Of a stretch of DNA of 64,000 nt, positions 46,435-54,080 are shown one piece after another. The translations under genes and the position numbers were made by a program. Origin of the DNA: Acidiphilium rubrum (GTDB lineage Bacteria > Pseudomonadota > Alphaproteobacteria > Acetobacterales > Acetobacteraceae); the NCBI RefSeq assembly GCF_900156265.1, contig NZ_FTNE01000003.1:62001-126000 (forward strand), read 5' to 3'. The notes beneath the pieces are model-generated. The model was given only the letters and a program-made list of their open reading frames with translations, ran no database searches and was not told where the DNA came from. Numbering within the stretch: the stretch's first letter is position 1; every line of letters starts with the position of its first letter.

Positions 46435-47445
46435 CTACCCCCCGGTCACGCTCATATGCCGCGCCAGCGCCGGCCGGTTATGCGCCCGGTCGATCACGAA
46501 ATCATGCCCCTTCGGCTTGCGCGCAATCGCCGCGCGAATCGCATCGGCAAGCACCGCATCATCATCCGAACCCCGCAGCACCTTGCGCAAATCCGCCGCA
46601 TCCTCCTGCCCGAGGCACATATACAAGGTCCCCGTGCAGGTCAGCCGCACCCGGTTGCACCCTTCGCAGAAATTATGCGTGAGCGGTGTAATGAACCCCA
46701 ACCGCGTGCCGGTCTCCGCCACATCGAAATACCGCGCCGGCCCGCCGGTCACATAATCGGTCGGCGTCAGCGTCCAGTTCGCCGCAAGCCGCTGGCGCAC
46801 CAGCGACAACGGCAGATACTGATCCATCCGGTCGCCATCGATCTCACCGAGCGGCATCGTCTCGATCAGGCAAAAATCGAACCCATGCGCACCGCACCAG
46901 CCGAGCATGTGATCGAACTCATGCTCATTCACATCCTTCAAAGCGACCGCGTTGATCTTGACCTTCAACCCCGCCGCCTTGGCCGCCATCACCCCTTCGA
47001 GCACCTGCGGCAACCGCCCCCACCGGGTGATCGCCGCGAATTTCGCGACATCCAGCGTATCGATACTCACATTGATCCGCTTCACCCCGGCCGCCGCCAG
47101 CTCCTCGGCATAGCGCGCCAGCTGACTACCATTGGTGGTCAGGGTCAGCTCATCGAGCCCCGGTTCGCCTGGTTGCGCGCCGATCTGCAACCCCAGCCGA
47201 TTGACCAGCGCCATCACGCCGCGCCGCACCAGCGGCTCACCACCGGTCAGCCGCAATTTCCGCACTCCGAGTCGAACGAACGCGGTGGCCAGCCGTTCCA
47301 ACTCCTCGAGCGACAACAAATCGCCCTTGGGCAGAAAATTCATATCCTCCGCCATGCAATAGACACAGCGGAAATCGCACCGGTCGGTGACGGATATCCG
47401 CAAATAGGTGATGGCGCGGCCAAACGGGTCGATCATATCTGTCAT
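46435..47445 (-). CDS. moaA: GTP 3',8-cyclase
   Basis: 336 residues from the ATG at 47445 (47436 possible); longer frames to 47529 lack support. Radical-SAM cluster [19 protein letters not shown], and the C-terminal second cluster [18 protein letters not shown]. It ends in the conserved GG needed for activity. It converts GTP to 3',8-cyclo-GTP in molybdenum-cofactor synthesis. No moaC is adjacent. Divergent from trcR. Confidence 0.96.
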   Translation of the reverse strand: MTDMIDPFGRAITYLRISVTDRCDFRCVYCMAEDMNFLPKGDLLSLEELERLATAFVRLGVRKLRLTGGEPLVRRGVMALVNRLGLQIGAQPGEPGLDELTLTTNGSQLARYAEELAAAGVKRINVSIDTLDVAKFAAITRWGRLPQVLEGVMAAKAAGLKVKINAVALKDVNEHEFDHMLGWCGAHGFDFCLIETMPLGEIDGDRMDQYLPLSLVRQRLAANWTLTPTDYVTGGPARYFDVAETGTRLGFITPLTHNFCEGCNRVRLTCTGTLYMCLGQEDAADLRKVLRGSDDDAVLADAIRAAIARKPKGHDFVIDRAHNRPALARHMSVTGG

Positions 47446-47532
47446 CTTTACCCGTGAGCGCGGAAACGCAAGGGATAAACCATCCAACCAGCCACGCACA
47501 GGCGGGCTGCGCCGTTCACAGCACGGCATGGC

Positions 47533-47562
47533 TTGACCAGAGTGTCATATCTGCACCATATC
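47533..47562 (+). promoter_or_regulatory. weak putative promoter of trcR
   Basis: TTGACC (47533-47538) then CATATC 18 nt later. The -35 is good, the -10 poor. It would give a leader of about 65 nt. Confidence 0.3.
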
Positions 47563-47634
47563 AACAAGGCTATTGTATGTCGGCTGCGCCGAGGCACGAA
47601 CTTGGCCGCCTGCCGCTCTCTCTGAGGTATGATC

Positions 47635-48216
47635 ATGACGCTACCCTTGATGCCGAAAGCCACCGCCGTGTGGCTGATCGAAAAGACCGCGCTGACCTTC
47701 GAGCAGATCGCGGATTTCTGCGGCATGCACCCGCTCGAAATCCAGGCCATCGCCGATGGCGAGGTCGCGCAGGGCATCGTCGGCTACGATCCGGTCGCCA
47801 ACAAACAGACCACCGCCGAACAGATCAAGCGCTGCGAAGCCGACCCCGCCGCCCGGCTGAAAGTGCTGGAAGCCGCCAACCCCGGCGCCAAACGCAGCAA
47901 GGGAGCACGCTACACTCCCGTCGCCAAGCGGATCGACCGGCCGGACGCCATCGCCTTCGTGCTGCGCAACTATCCGCTGGTACAGGATGCTGCGATCGTC
48001 AAACTGCTCGGCACCACGAAAGAAACCATCCAGAAAGTGCGCGAGCGCAGCCACTGGAACTCCGCCAACATCAAGCCGCGCGACCCGGTCATCCTCGGAC
48101 TGTGCAAGCAATCGGATCTGAACGACGCGGTCAACGCCGCGAACACCCGCGCGGTGCGCGAGGGCCAGCCGATCCCGCCGCCCTTGCCGGCACACGCGGA
48201 AGACGAAGCCGCCTGA
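47635..48216 (+). CDS. trcR: TrcR / DUF1013 cell-cycle transcriptional regulator
   Basis: 193 residues from the ATG at 47635, with GAGG at good spacing; the ATG at 47629 is too close to it. Signature: PLMPKATAVWLIEKTALTFEQIADFCGMHPLEIQAIADGE, a helix-turn-helix region, then LRNYPLVQDAAIVKLLGTTKETI, a second HTH, and HWNSANIKPRDPV. This family is near-universal in Alphaproteobacteria and was named TrcR in Caulobacter, where it associates with transcription. It supports the alphaproteobacterial assignment. Confidence 0.9.
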   Translation: MTLPLMPKATAVWLIEKTALTFEQIADFCGMHPLEIQAIADGEVAQGIVGYDPVANKQTTAEQIKRCEADPAARLKVLEAANPGAKRSKGARYTPVAKRIDRPDAIAFVLRNYPLVQDAAIVKLLGTTKETIQKVRERSHWNSANIKPRDPVILGLCKQSDLNDAVNAANTRAVREGQPIPPPLPAHAEDEAA

Positions 48217-48224
48217 ACCCGAAA

Positions 48225-48253
48225 CGGCCGGAGCGGTTGAACCGCTCCGGCCG
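48225..48253. terminator. bidirectional terminator-like hairpin
   Basis: CGGCCGGAGCGGTT-G-AACCGCTCCGGCCG: a 14-bp GC-rich perfect inverted repeat between convergent trcR and the first DUF465 gene. No T-run follows. Confidence 0.55.
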
Positions 48254-48281
48254 CGCTGATGTGATGATTTCGGTCGGTTTA

Positions 48282-48452
48282 CTATCGCGTCCGCAGACGC
48301 TCCATTTCTTCCTTCAAACGGAGTTTTTCCAGTTTGAGCCGTGAGAGACTGTCGTCATCCGGTCGGGGCCGGCGATCTTCATCGGTGATCCGCGCATCGA
48401 GGCCGGCGTGGCGCTGCTTCAATGACTCGAGTCTCGCTTCCAAGCTCATCAT
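48282..48452 (-). CDS. YdcH-like DUF465 protein (short)
   Basis: 56 residues on the minus strand, below common length cut-offs. ATG at 48452 (or 48449) with AAAGGAG upstream; TAG at 48282-48284. It reads MMSLEARLESLKQRHAGLDA, then RITDED, ending in SRLKLEKLRLKEEMERLRTR. The paired helices are those of the DUF465/YdcH family: a helical hairpin of unknown role. It is divergent from a second DUF465 gene 190 bp away. Confidence 0.8.
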   Translation of the reverse strand: MMSLEARLESLKQRHAGLDARITDEDRRPRPDDDSLSRLKLEKLRLKEEMERLRTR

Positions 48453-48644
48453 TCACTCCTTTCCGAGAGTTGATCCAACGTGTGGAAGGCCCGGTGCCCG
48501 ATCAAAGGCACCGGAACCGAGACTAGTCCCGCCGCGCGGCACTTGTCATCAAACTTTTATGCAAGGCTTCAGCCACACCCCCCATGGATCAGCGGCCGAA
48601 ACCACGATAGGAGTTGATCGCGACCCTGTGCTAAGGAGCCGATC

Positions 48645-48848
48645 ATGCTGACCGACAAGGATAATCTGCTCCGTCATCTGCACGGGTTGCGCAGCGAGCA
48701 TCGCGACCTCGATACCGTGATCGCACGGCTCGGAGACCACGCCGCGATCGATCAATTGCAAGTACAACGCCTCAAGAAGCGCAAACTGCTGCTGCGTGAC
48801 CAGATCCTGCGGCTCGAAAGCCGCCTGATCCCCGATAATATCGCATGA
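48645..48848 (+). CDS. YdcH-like DUF465 protein
   Basis: 67 residues. [22 protein letters not shown], then [23 protein letters not shown], is the typical two-helix DUF465 pattern with the conserved LKK(R/K)KLxLKDxI segment. Overlaps purE by ATGA, so it is co-translated with purE-purK. Function unknown; it is a recurring neighbour of purE in Alphaproteobacteria as I recall. Confidence 0.85.
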   Translation: MLTDKDNLLRHLHGLRSEHRDLDTVIARLGDHAAIDQLQVQRLKKRKLLLRDQILRLESRLIPDNIA

Positions 48849-49330
48849 ACCCACCGCTCGTCGGCGTCATCATGGGCAGCCGGTCGGACTGGCCGACCCT
48901 GCAAGCCGCCACCGCCATGCTCGATGACCTCGCCATCCCCTACGAAGCCCGCGTGATTTCCGCGCACCGCACGCCCGAACGCATGGTGGCGTACGCCAAA
49001 TCGGCCAGCGCGCGCGGCTTGCGCATCATCATCGCCGGCGCCGGCGGTGCCGCGCATCTGCCCGGCATGGTCGCCTCGCTCACCACTTTGCCGGTGCTCG
49101 GCGTGCCGGTGGAATCCCACGCCCTGCGCGGCCAGGACAGCCTGTACTCGATCGTGCAGATGCCCGGCGGCATACCGGTCGCGACGTTTGCAATCGGCAA
49201 GCCCGGCGCGATCAACGCCGGATTATTCGCGGCATCCATCCTCGCTCTGGCCGATCCCGCCCTCGCCGCCCGCCTCGCTGACTGGCGCGCCGCCCAGACC
49301 GCGCGCGTGCCCGAACTGCCGGAAGACTGA
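48845..49330 (+). CDS. purE: N5-carboxyaminoimidazole ribonucleotide mutase
   Basis: 161 residues, class I Pur[17 protein letters not shown] at the N-terminus, SAHRTPERM (catalytic His) and [16 protein letters not shown] are all present. It converts N5-CAIR to CAIR in purine synthesis, acting with PurK encoded 2 nt downstream. Confidence 0.97.
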   Translation: MNPPLVGVIMGSRSDWPTLQAATAMLDDLAIPYEARVISAHRTPERMVAYAKSASARGLRIIIAGAGGAAHLPGMVASLTTLPVLGVPVESHALRGQDSLYSIVQMPGGIPVATFAIGKPGAINAGLFAASILALADPALAARLADWRAAQTARVPELPED

Positions 49331-49332
49331 CC

Positions 49333-50472
49333 ATGAATTTCCCCCTACCGCCCAACGCAACCATCGGCATCGTCGGCGGCGGCCAACTCGGCCGGATGTC
49401 CGCCATGGCCGCCGCCCGGCTGGGCTATCGCTGCCATATTTTCACCCCCGAACCCGATGCCCCGGCCTCGCAGGTCGCGAGCCTGACGACGCTGGCCGAT
49501 TATGACGACAACGCCGCCCTGATCCGCTTTGCCGAATCGGTCGATGTCATCACCTTCGAGTTCGAAAACGTCTCTGCCGAGGGTCTCGACCTGCTGGCCG
49601 AGCGCCGCCCGGTGCGCCCCGGGCCGGACATCCTGCGCATCAGCCAGGACCGCATCGCCGAAAAAACCTTCCTGAACGCCGCCGGCGTGCGCACCGCACC
49701 CTGGGCGCCGGTCGAATCGATCGCGCAACTCCAGGCCGCCATCGCCACCATCGGCCTGCCCGCCGTGCTCAAAACCACCCGCCTCGGCTACGACGGCAAG
49801 GGCCAGGCGCTGATCCGCACCGCGGGTGAAGCCGAAATGGCCTTCGCGCTGCTCAACCCGAAACCGCTGATCCTGGAAGGCTTCGTCGATTTCGCCTGCG
49901 AATGCTCGGTCATCGTGGCGCGCGGCGCCGATGGCGCCAGCACCGCGTTCGACACCGTGGAAAACCGCCACCGCGACCACATCCTCGACCTCACCCTGGC
50001 CCCCGCCCCGTTCGACCCCGATCTGCGGCACGAAGCCCAGGCGATGGCGCTGCGCGTCGCCGATCACCTCGCCCTGGTCGGGCTGATGGCCGTGGAATTC
50101 TTCATCGACCGCGATGGCCGCATCCTCGCCAACGAAATCGCACCCCGCCCGCATAATTCCGGCCACTGGACCATCGATGCCTGCCCCGCGAGCCAGTTCG
50201 AGCTCCACATCCGCGCGGTCGCCGGCCTCGCGTTGCCCCAGGCGGTGCGCCATTCCGATGCGGTGATGAAAAACCTGGTCGGCCCGTCCGATATCGCGCT
50301 CTGGCCACAAATCGTCGCAAGCCAGGGCCTCATCCCGCATCATTACGGCAAAACCGCCGCCCGCGAAGGCCGCAAACTCGGCCACGTCAACACGCTGTTC
50401 CCGCACGGCGCGCTGCCCGGCGCCTTCGGCATCGCGGCAGCGCTGGGCGTTCTGGCCGCAGGCGAACCCTGA
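49333..50472 (+). CDS. purK: N5-carboxyaminoimidazole ribonucleotide synthase
   Basis: 379 residues. An ATP-grasp enzyme: GIVGGGQLGRMSAMAA, KTTRLGYDGKGQ (ATP-binding loop) and NEIAPRPHNSGHWTIDAC. It carboxylates AIR using ATP and bicarbonate. It follows purE with a 2-nt gap and is convergent with the DNA ligase gene, ending 5 nt from it. Confidence 0.97.
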   Translation: MNFPLPPNATIGIVGGGQLGRMSAMAAARLGYRCHIFTPEPDAPASQVASLTTLADYDDNAALIRFAESVDVITFEFENVSAEGLDLLAERRPVRPGPDILRISQDRIAEKTFLNAAGVRTAPWAPVESIAQLQAAIATIGLPAVLKTTRLGYDGKGQALIRTAGEAEMAFALLNPKPLILEGFVDFACECSVIVARGADGASTAFDTVENRHRDHILDLTLAPAPFDPDLRHEAQAMALRVADHLALVGLMAVEFFIDRDGRILANEIAPRPHNSGHWTIDACPASQFELHIRAVAGLALPQAVRHSDAVMKNLVGPSDIALWPQIVASQGLIPHHYGKTAAREGRKLGHVNTLFPHGALPGAFGIAAALGVLAAGEP

Positions 50473-50477
50473 TCGGG

Positions 50478-52055
50478 TCAGACCGCAGCGGCGCCGATCA
50501 ACCGCGTCGCGGTTTCCAGCCGGTCCGCTTCGGCGACAGGCTTGTCGAGCCGCAGGCGCAAAATTCGCGGAAACCGCAGCGCGATGCCCGATTTATGCCG
50601 CGACGATCGCTGCGCCGCATCGAAGCCGATTTCGAGCACGATGCCCGGTTCCACCTCGCGCACCGGCCCGTAGGTCGCCGTGGTGTGCGACCTGATCCAT
50701 TTATCCAGCACCAGCAATTCGGCATCGGTGTAACCGGAATACGCCTTGCCGATCGGCACCAGCCGACCTTCCTCGGTCCAGACGCCGAAGGTGTAATCCG
50801 AATAGAACGAGCTGCGCCTGCCATGGCCGCGCTGGGCGTACATCAGCACGCAGTCGAGGCTGAGCGGATCGCGCTTCCATTTCCACCAATACCCCTTCGG
50901 CCTGCCGGCGAGATAGGGGCTTGCGGCGGCCTTGAGCATCAGCCCTTCGATGCCGTCATCACGCGCGGAGGCGCGCAGACCGGCGAGATCGGCTTCAGTT
51001 TCGAAGTCGATCTGCGGCGAAATATCCATCCGTGCCGGGGTGGTCGCGGCAAACCAGGCCTCCAGCCGGGCGCGGCGCTGATCGAACGGCAAGCCGCGCA
51101 GATCCGCGGCACCGTCGAACAGCATGTCATAGAGCCGCACGGCGACCGGATATTCGGCGCGCGCCTTGGCGCTGACGATCTTGCGGTTGAGCCGTTGCTG
51201 CAAATCGGCGAACGGGGCGACCACGCCATCGCGGATCACCAGCAACTCGCCATCGAGCACCGCGTTGAATTCCATCGCGGCGAGGATTTCCGGAAAACTC
51301 GCTGAAATATCATCCGCACCACGCGAATACAGCCGCTTGCCGCCCGGGGTTGCGACCAGTTGGACGCGGATGCCATCCCATTTCCACTCGGCCCGGTAGG
51401 CCGACCAATCAAGCCCAGCGCGATCGGTGTCCTCAATTGGATGAGCCAGCATCGGCGGGCGAAACACCGGCGTGGTGCCCGGATCGGGCCGCGCGGTGCG
51501 GCGCTCCAGCCAGTCGAACAGGGTGGGATACGGCGGCAGCAGACCGTGCCAGATCTCCTCGATCGCATCGACCTCGACCCCGAAACGCTGCGCCAACGCC
51601 AGTTTCGCCAGCCGCAGCGACGCACCGACCCGCAACCCGCCAGTAATCAGCTTGATCAGCGCAATCCGGGTCGAAACATCGCTGGCATCGAGCCAAGTGG
51701 CGATCAGCGCCGGAATTGCCTCGCGCGGCGTTCGTCGCAACTGATCCACCACAGACGGCAATTCCGGCGGGCTTTCAACTTCGGCCTTCGGCCAGATCAG
51801 CGCGATCGCCTCGGCCAGATCGCCGACGTAATCATAGGACAGCGCGAATAATTCGGGGTCCGCCCTGGTCGCGACCAAAGCACGCAACACCGCGGGCTTG
51901 GCACCCGGAAAATCGAGCTTGCCGGCAATCGCCGCCAGCGCATAGCCGCGTTCGGGGTCCGGCCTGGTGGCGAAATAATCGGCAAGGAGGGCGATCTTGG
52001 CGTTGCGGCCCTGGGTGTAGAGCAGGCGCTCCAGGAGGTCGGCGAAGGGCTTCAT
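50478..52055 (-). CDS. ATP-dependent DNA ligase of the ligase-associated damage-response module
   Basis: 525 residues from the ATG at 52055. The 18 extra residues of the longer frame come from repeat copy 4 (FFQKKK). An N-terminal DNA-binding domain precedes the adenylation domain with AEWKWDGIRVQ (motif I, Lys), VLDGELLVI (motif III) and EGLMLKAAASPYL, then WWKWKRDPLSLDCVLMYAQ (motif V), and an OB domain. It is the type called cisplatin-damage-response ligase in genome annotation. It lies downstream of the exonuclease on the same strand. Confidence 0.93.
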   Translation of the reverse strand: MKPFADLLERLLYTQGRNAKIALLADYFATRPDPERGYALAAIAGKLDFPGAKPAVLRALVATRADPELFALSYDYVGDLAEAIALIWPKAEVESPPELPSVVDQLRRTPREAIPALIATWLDASDVSTRIALIKLITGGLRVGASLRLAKLALAQRFGVEVDAIEEIWHGLLPPYPTLFDWLERRTARPDPGTTPVFRPPMLAHPIEDTDRAGLDWSAYRAEWKWDGIRVQLVATPGGKRLYSRGADDISASFPEILAAMEFNAVLDGELLVIRDGVVAPFADLQQRLNRKIVSAKARAEYPVAVRLYDMLFDGAADLRGLPFDQRRARLEAWFAATTPARMDISPQIDFETEADLAGLRASARDDGIEGLMLKAAASPYLAGRPKGYWWKWKRDPLSLDCVLMYAQRGHGRRSSFYSDYTFGVWTEEGRLVPIGKAYSGYTDAELLVLDKWIRSHTTATYGPVREVEPGIVLEIGFDAAQRSSRHKSGIALRFPRILRLRLDKPVAEADRLETATRLIGAAAV

Positions 52056-52077
52056 GCGCGCAAAGACAAGGCAGGAG

Positions 52078-52121
52078 AAGCACTTCTTTTTTTGAAAAAA
52101 AAGAAGCAAAAAAACTTTTTG
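52078..52121 (+). repeat. short AT-rich palindromic repeat, copy 4
   Basis: AAGCACTTCTTTTTTT-G-AAAAAAAAGAAGC, then AAAAAAACTTTTTG: forward copy with longer A/T arms, 22 bp upstream of the ligase start codon. It forms an inverted pair with copy 5. Confidence 0.8.
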
Positions 52122-52165
52122 TCATCTGGTCCATACTGGTGAAACCCGCGATGACCCAGATTAAC

Positions 52166-52204
52166 AAAAGTTTTTTGCTTCTTTTTTACAAAAAAGAAGT
52201 GCTT
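52166..52204 (-). repeat. short AT-rich palindromic repeat, copy 5
   Basis: AAAAGTTTTTTGCTTCTTTTTT, AC, AAAAAAGAAGTGCTT: reverse copy 17 bp past the exonuclease stop. With copy 4 (44 bp apart, opposite orientation) a ~39-bp stem could form in the exo-lig transcript. ATCTGG/CCAGAT inside the gap also pair. Confidence 0.85.
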
Positions 52205-52221
52205 CCCTCGCCTTACGCCCG

Positions 52222-53241
52222 TCACGTATCATCCCCCTCGTCACCATACCCGATCAAACTCAGCGCCCGTCCGCGCCGCCCCATCAGACCGAGTTGGTAG
52301 ATTAACGCGGTCTCATTGCCATGGGTCACCCAGATTTCCGGGGCCTGTACGTCGATCACGGTGGCCAGCAACTCGTCCCAATCGGCGTGATCGGAGATGA
52401 TCAGGGGTAGTTCCACACCGCTCGCCTTGGCGCGCTGGCGCACCCGCATCCAGCCCGAGGCGACCGCGACGACCGGATCATCGAGCCGTCGCGCCCAGCG
52501 ATCCGCCACGGCGGAGGGCGGTGCCAACACCACCGCCCCGCGCAGCGCCGATTTATCCGCCACGGTCGCCGGACGAAGGTCACCGAGGTTGATGCCGAGT
52601 TCGCCGTAGAGCGTGCATAATTTCGCAAGCGCGCCGTGCAGATAGATCGGCGCATCGTAGCCGGACGCACGCAGCAGCGCGATCACCCGCTGGGATTTGC
52701 CGAGGCCGTAGGCGCCGATCAGATGCGGTCGTTCGGGAAACACGGTCATCGAATGCAGCAGCTTGGCGATTTCCTTGTCGGTGTCGGGGTGGCGGAACAC
52801 CGGCAGGCCGAACGTCGCTTCGGTGACGAACACATCGCACACCACCGGGGTGAACGGCGCACAGGTCGGGTCAGCCCGGCGCTTGTAATCGCCCGACACC
52901 ACGGCCCGGCTGCCCTGATACTCCATCACCACCTGGCACGAGCCGAGCACATGGCCGGCCGGCACCAGGCTGACATCGACATCGCCGATCCGCAGCACCT
53001 CGCCGATCGCGAGTGCCTGCTGGGTGATGCCCGCCCTGCCCTCGCCCATCCGCGACCGCATGATCGCCAGGGTTTCGACGCTTGCCAGCACGTGTTGGTG
53101 ACCGGGTCGGGCGTGATCGGCATGGCCATGGGTGATGATCGCGCGATCGACCGCGCGCGTCGCATCGATGAAAAAGCCGCCGGGGAGGCAGAACAGGCCT
53201 TCGGGGCGGGGTTGGAGCCAGGTTTCGGGGTGCGGAGGCAT
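52222..53241 (-). CDS. ligase-associated DNA damage response exonuclease (metallo-beta-lactamase fold)
   Basis: 339 residues from the ATG at 53241 (a longer frame to 53298 is weak). The metal-binding motif THGHADHARPGH is near residue 55, then PAGHVLGSCQVVMEY, VVSGDYKRR (Asp ligand) and the C-terminal SDHADWDELL (His). This is the CPSF/Artemis-like nuclease of the four-gene repair module; characterised relatives are metal-dependent nucleases. It is transcribed away from the methyltransferase and toward the ligase gene. Confidence 0.92.
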   Translation of the reverse strand: MPPHPETWLQPRPEGLFCLPGGFFIDATRAVDRAIITHGHADHARPGHQHVLASVETLAIMRSRMGEGRAGITQQALAIGEVLRIGDVDVSLVPAGHVLGSCQVVMEYQGSRAVVSGDYKRRADPTCAPFTPVVCDVFVTEATFGLPVFRHPDTDKEIAKLLHSMTVFPERPHLIGAYGLGKSQRVIALLRASGYDAPIYLHGALAKLCTLYGELGINLGDLRPATVADKSALRGAVVLAPPSAVADRWARRLDDPVVAVASGWMRVRQRAKASGVELPLIISDHADWDELLATVIDVQAPEIWVTHGNETALIYQLGLMGRRGRALSLIGYGDEGDDT

Positions 53242-53355
53242 CGGTCTGGAGATGGATATTGCCTGGGCGGGCGACCAGAGTGTTTGATGTCGACACACCG
53301 CAGAATATTCTTGTATCGGACAAGCTGTGCATCATTACACGGGAGTTTCCGAGGC

Positions 53356-53976
53356 ATGACGGACTTGGCCGATCGTATCATCGACCATTACGAGCGTCAC
53401 GCCGCCGCGTGGGATGTTGATCGGAACCGCGAAGGTGCATGGCAGGAGAAGCCTTGGCACGATCGATTCATCGCTTCGTTACCGAAGGCGGCTATCGTTC
53501 TCGATATCGGTTGCGGCTCCGGGGCGCCGGTCGCGCGGCATCTGGTCGACCATGGCTTGATGGTAACAGGCATCGATTCTTCGCCGCGTTTCATCGATTT
53601 GTGCCGTCAGCGCCTTCCCGGCCATGAATTTCTGGTGCGGGATATGCGGTCGCTACAGCTCGATTGCCGGTTCGATGGTGTGCTGGCGTGGGACAGTTTT
53701 TTTCATCTCACGCCGGACGATCAGCGCCGCATGTTCGATGTCTTCGCCCGCCATGCCGCACCGTCTGGCGTGCTGATGTTCAACACCGGGACGGATCATG
53801 GCGAAGCCATTGGGGAGTATCGGGGTGACCCACTGTATCACGCCAGTCTGAGCGGCGATGAATACCGGAACCTGCTCGCCGAGTCCGGCTTCGACATCAT
53901 CGACCACGTCGTCGAAGACCGGCAAACCGGCGGCGGTAGAACCGTCTGGCTAGCGCGCTGTATGGCGAAACCATAA
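53356..53976 (+). CDS. class I SAM-dependent methyltransferase
   Basis: 206 residues from ATG 53356, with GAGG immediately upstream. A far longer frame from 52636 runs antisense through the exonuclease and is rejected. SAM motif I is VLDIGCGSGAPVARHL. GIDSSPRFIDLC (acidic loop), VRDMRSLQL and GVLAWDSFFHLTPDDQRRMF follow. The substrate is unknown. The gene sits between the exonuclease and helicase genes of a module that is usually contiguous, and is followed by a palindromic repeat, suggesting insertion. Confidence 0.88.
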   Translation: MTDLADRIIDHYERHAAAWDVDRNREGAWQEKPWHDRFIASLPKAAIVLDIGCGSGAPVARHLVDHGLMVTGIDSSPRFIDLCRQRLPGHEFLVRDMRSLQLDCRFDGVLAWDSFFHLTPDDQRRMFDVFARHAAPSGVLMFNTGTDHGEAIGEYRGDPLYHASLSGDEYRNLLAESGFDIIDHVVEDRQTGGGRTVWLARCMAKP

Positions 53977-53991
53977 CCGCCCCAAACGAAC

Positions 53992-54030
53992 AAAAGTTTT
54001 TTGCTTCTTTTTTACAAAAAAGAAGTGCTT
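53992..54030 (-). repeat. short AT-rich palindromic repeat, copy 6
   Basis: Identical core to copy 5 (AAAAGTTTTTTGCTTCTTTTTT, AC, AAAAAAGAAGTGCTT). It lies 15 bp after the methyltransferase stop and 50 bp before the helicase start. Confidence 0.85.
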
Positions 54031-54080
54031 GCTTGCCTGCGCTTCCTTCCCCGACCGCCCCGTCGCGTTATAGTCAAGAA

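Noticed and set aside
46456-47457. 333-residue plus-strand frame opposite moaA
   Set aside because: Shadow of a complete radical-SAM gene.
52636-53355. N-terminal 240 residues of the long frame ending at 53976
   Set aside because: Runs antisense through the exonuclease; the methyltransferase start at 53356 has a good ribosome binding site and family start.
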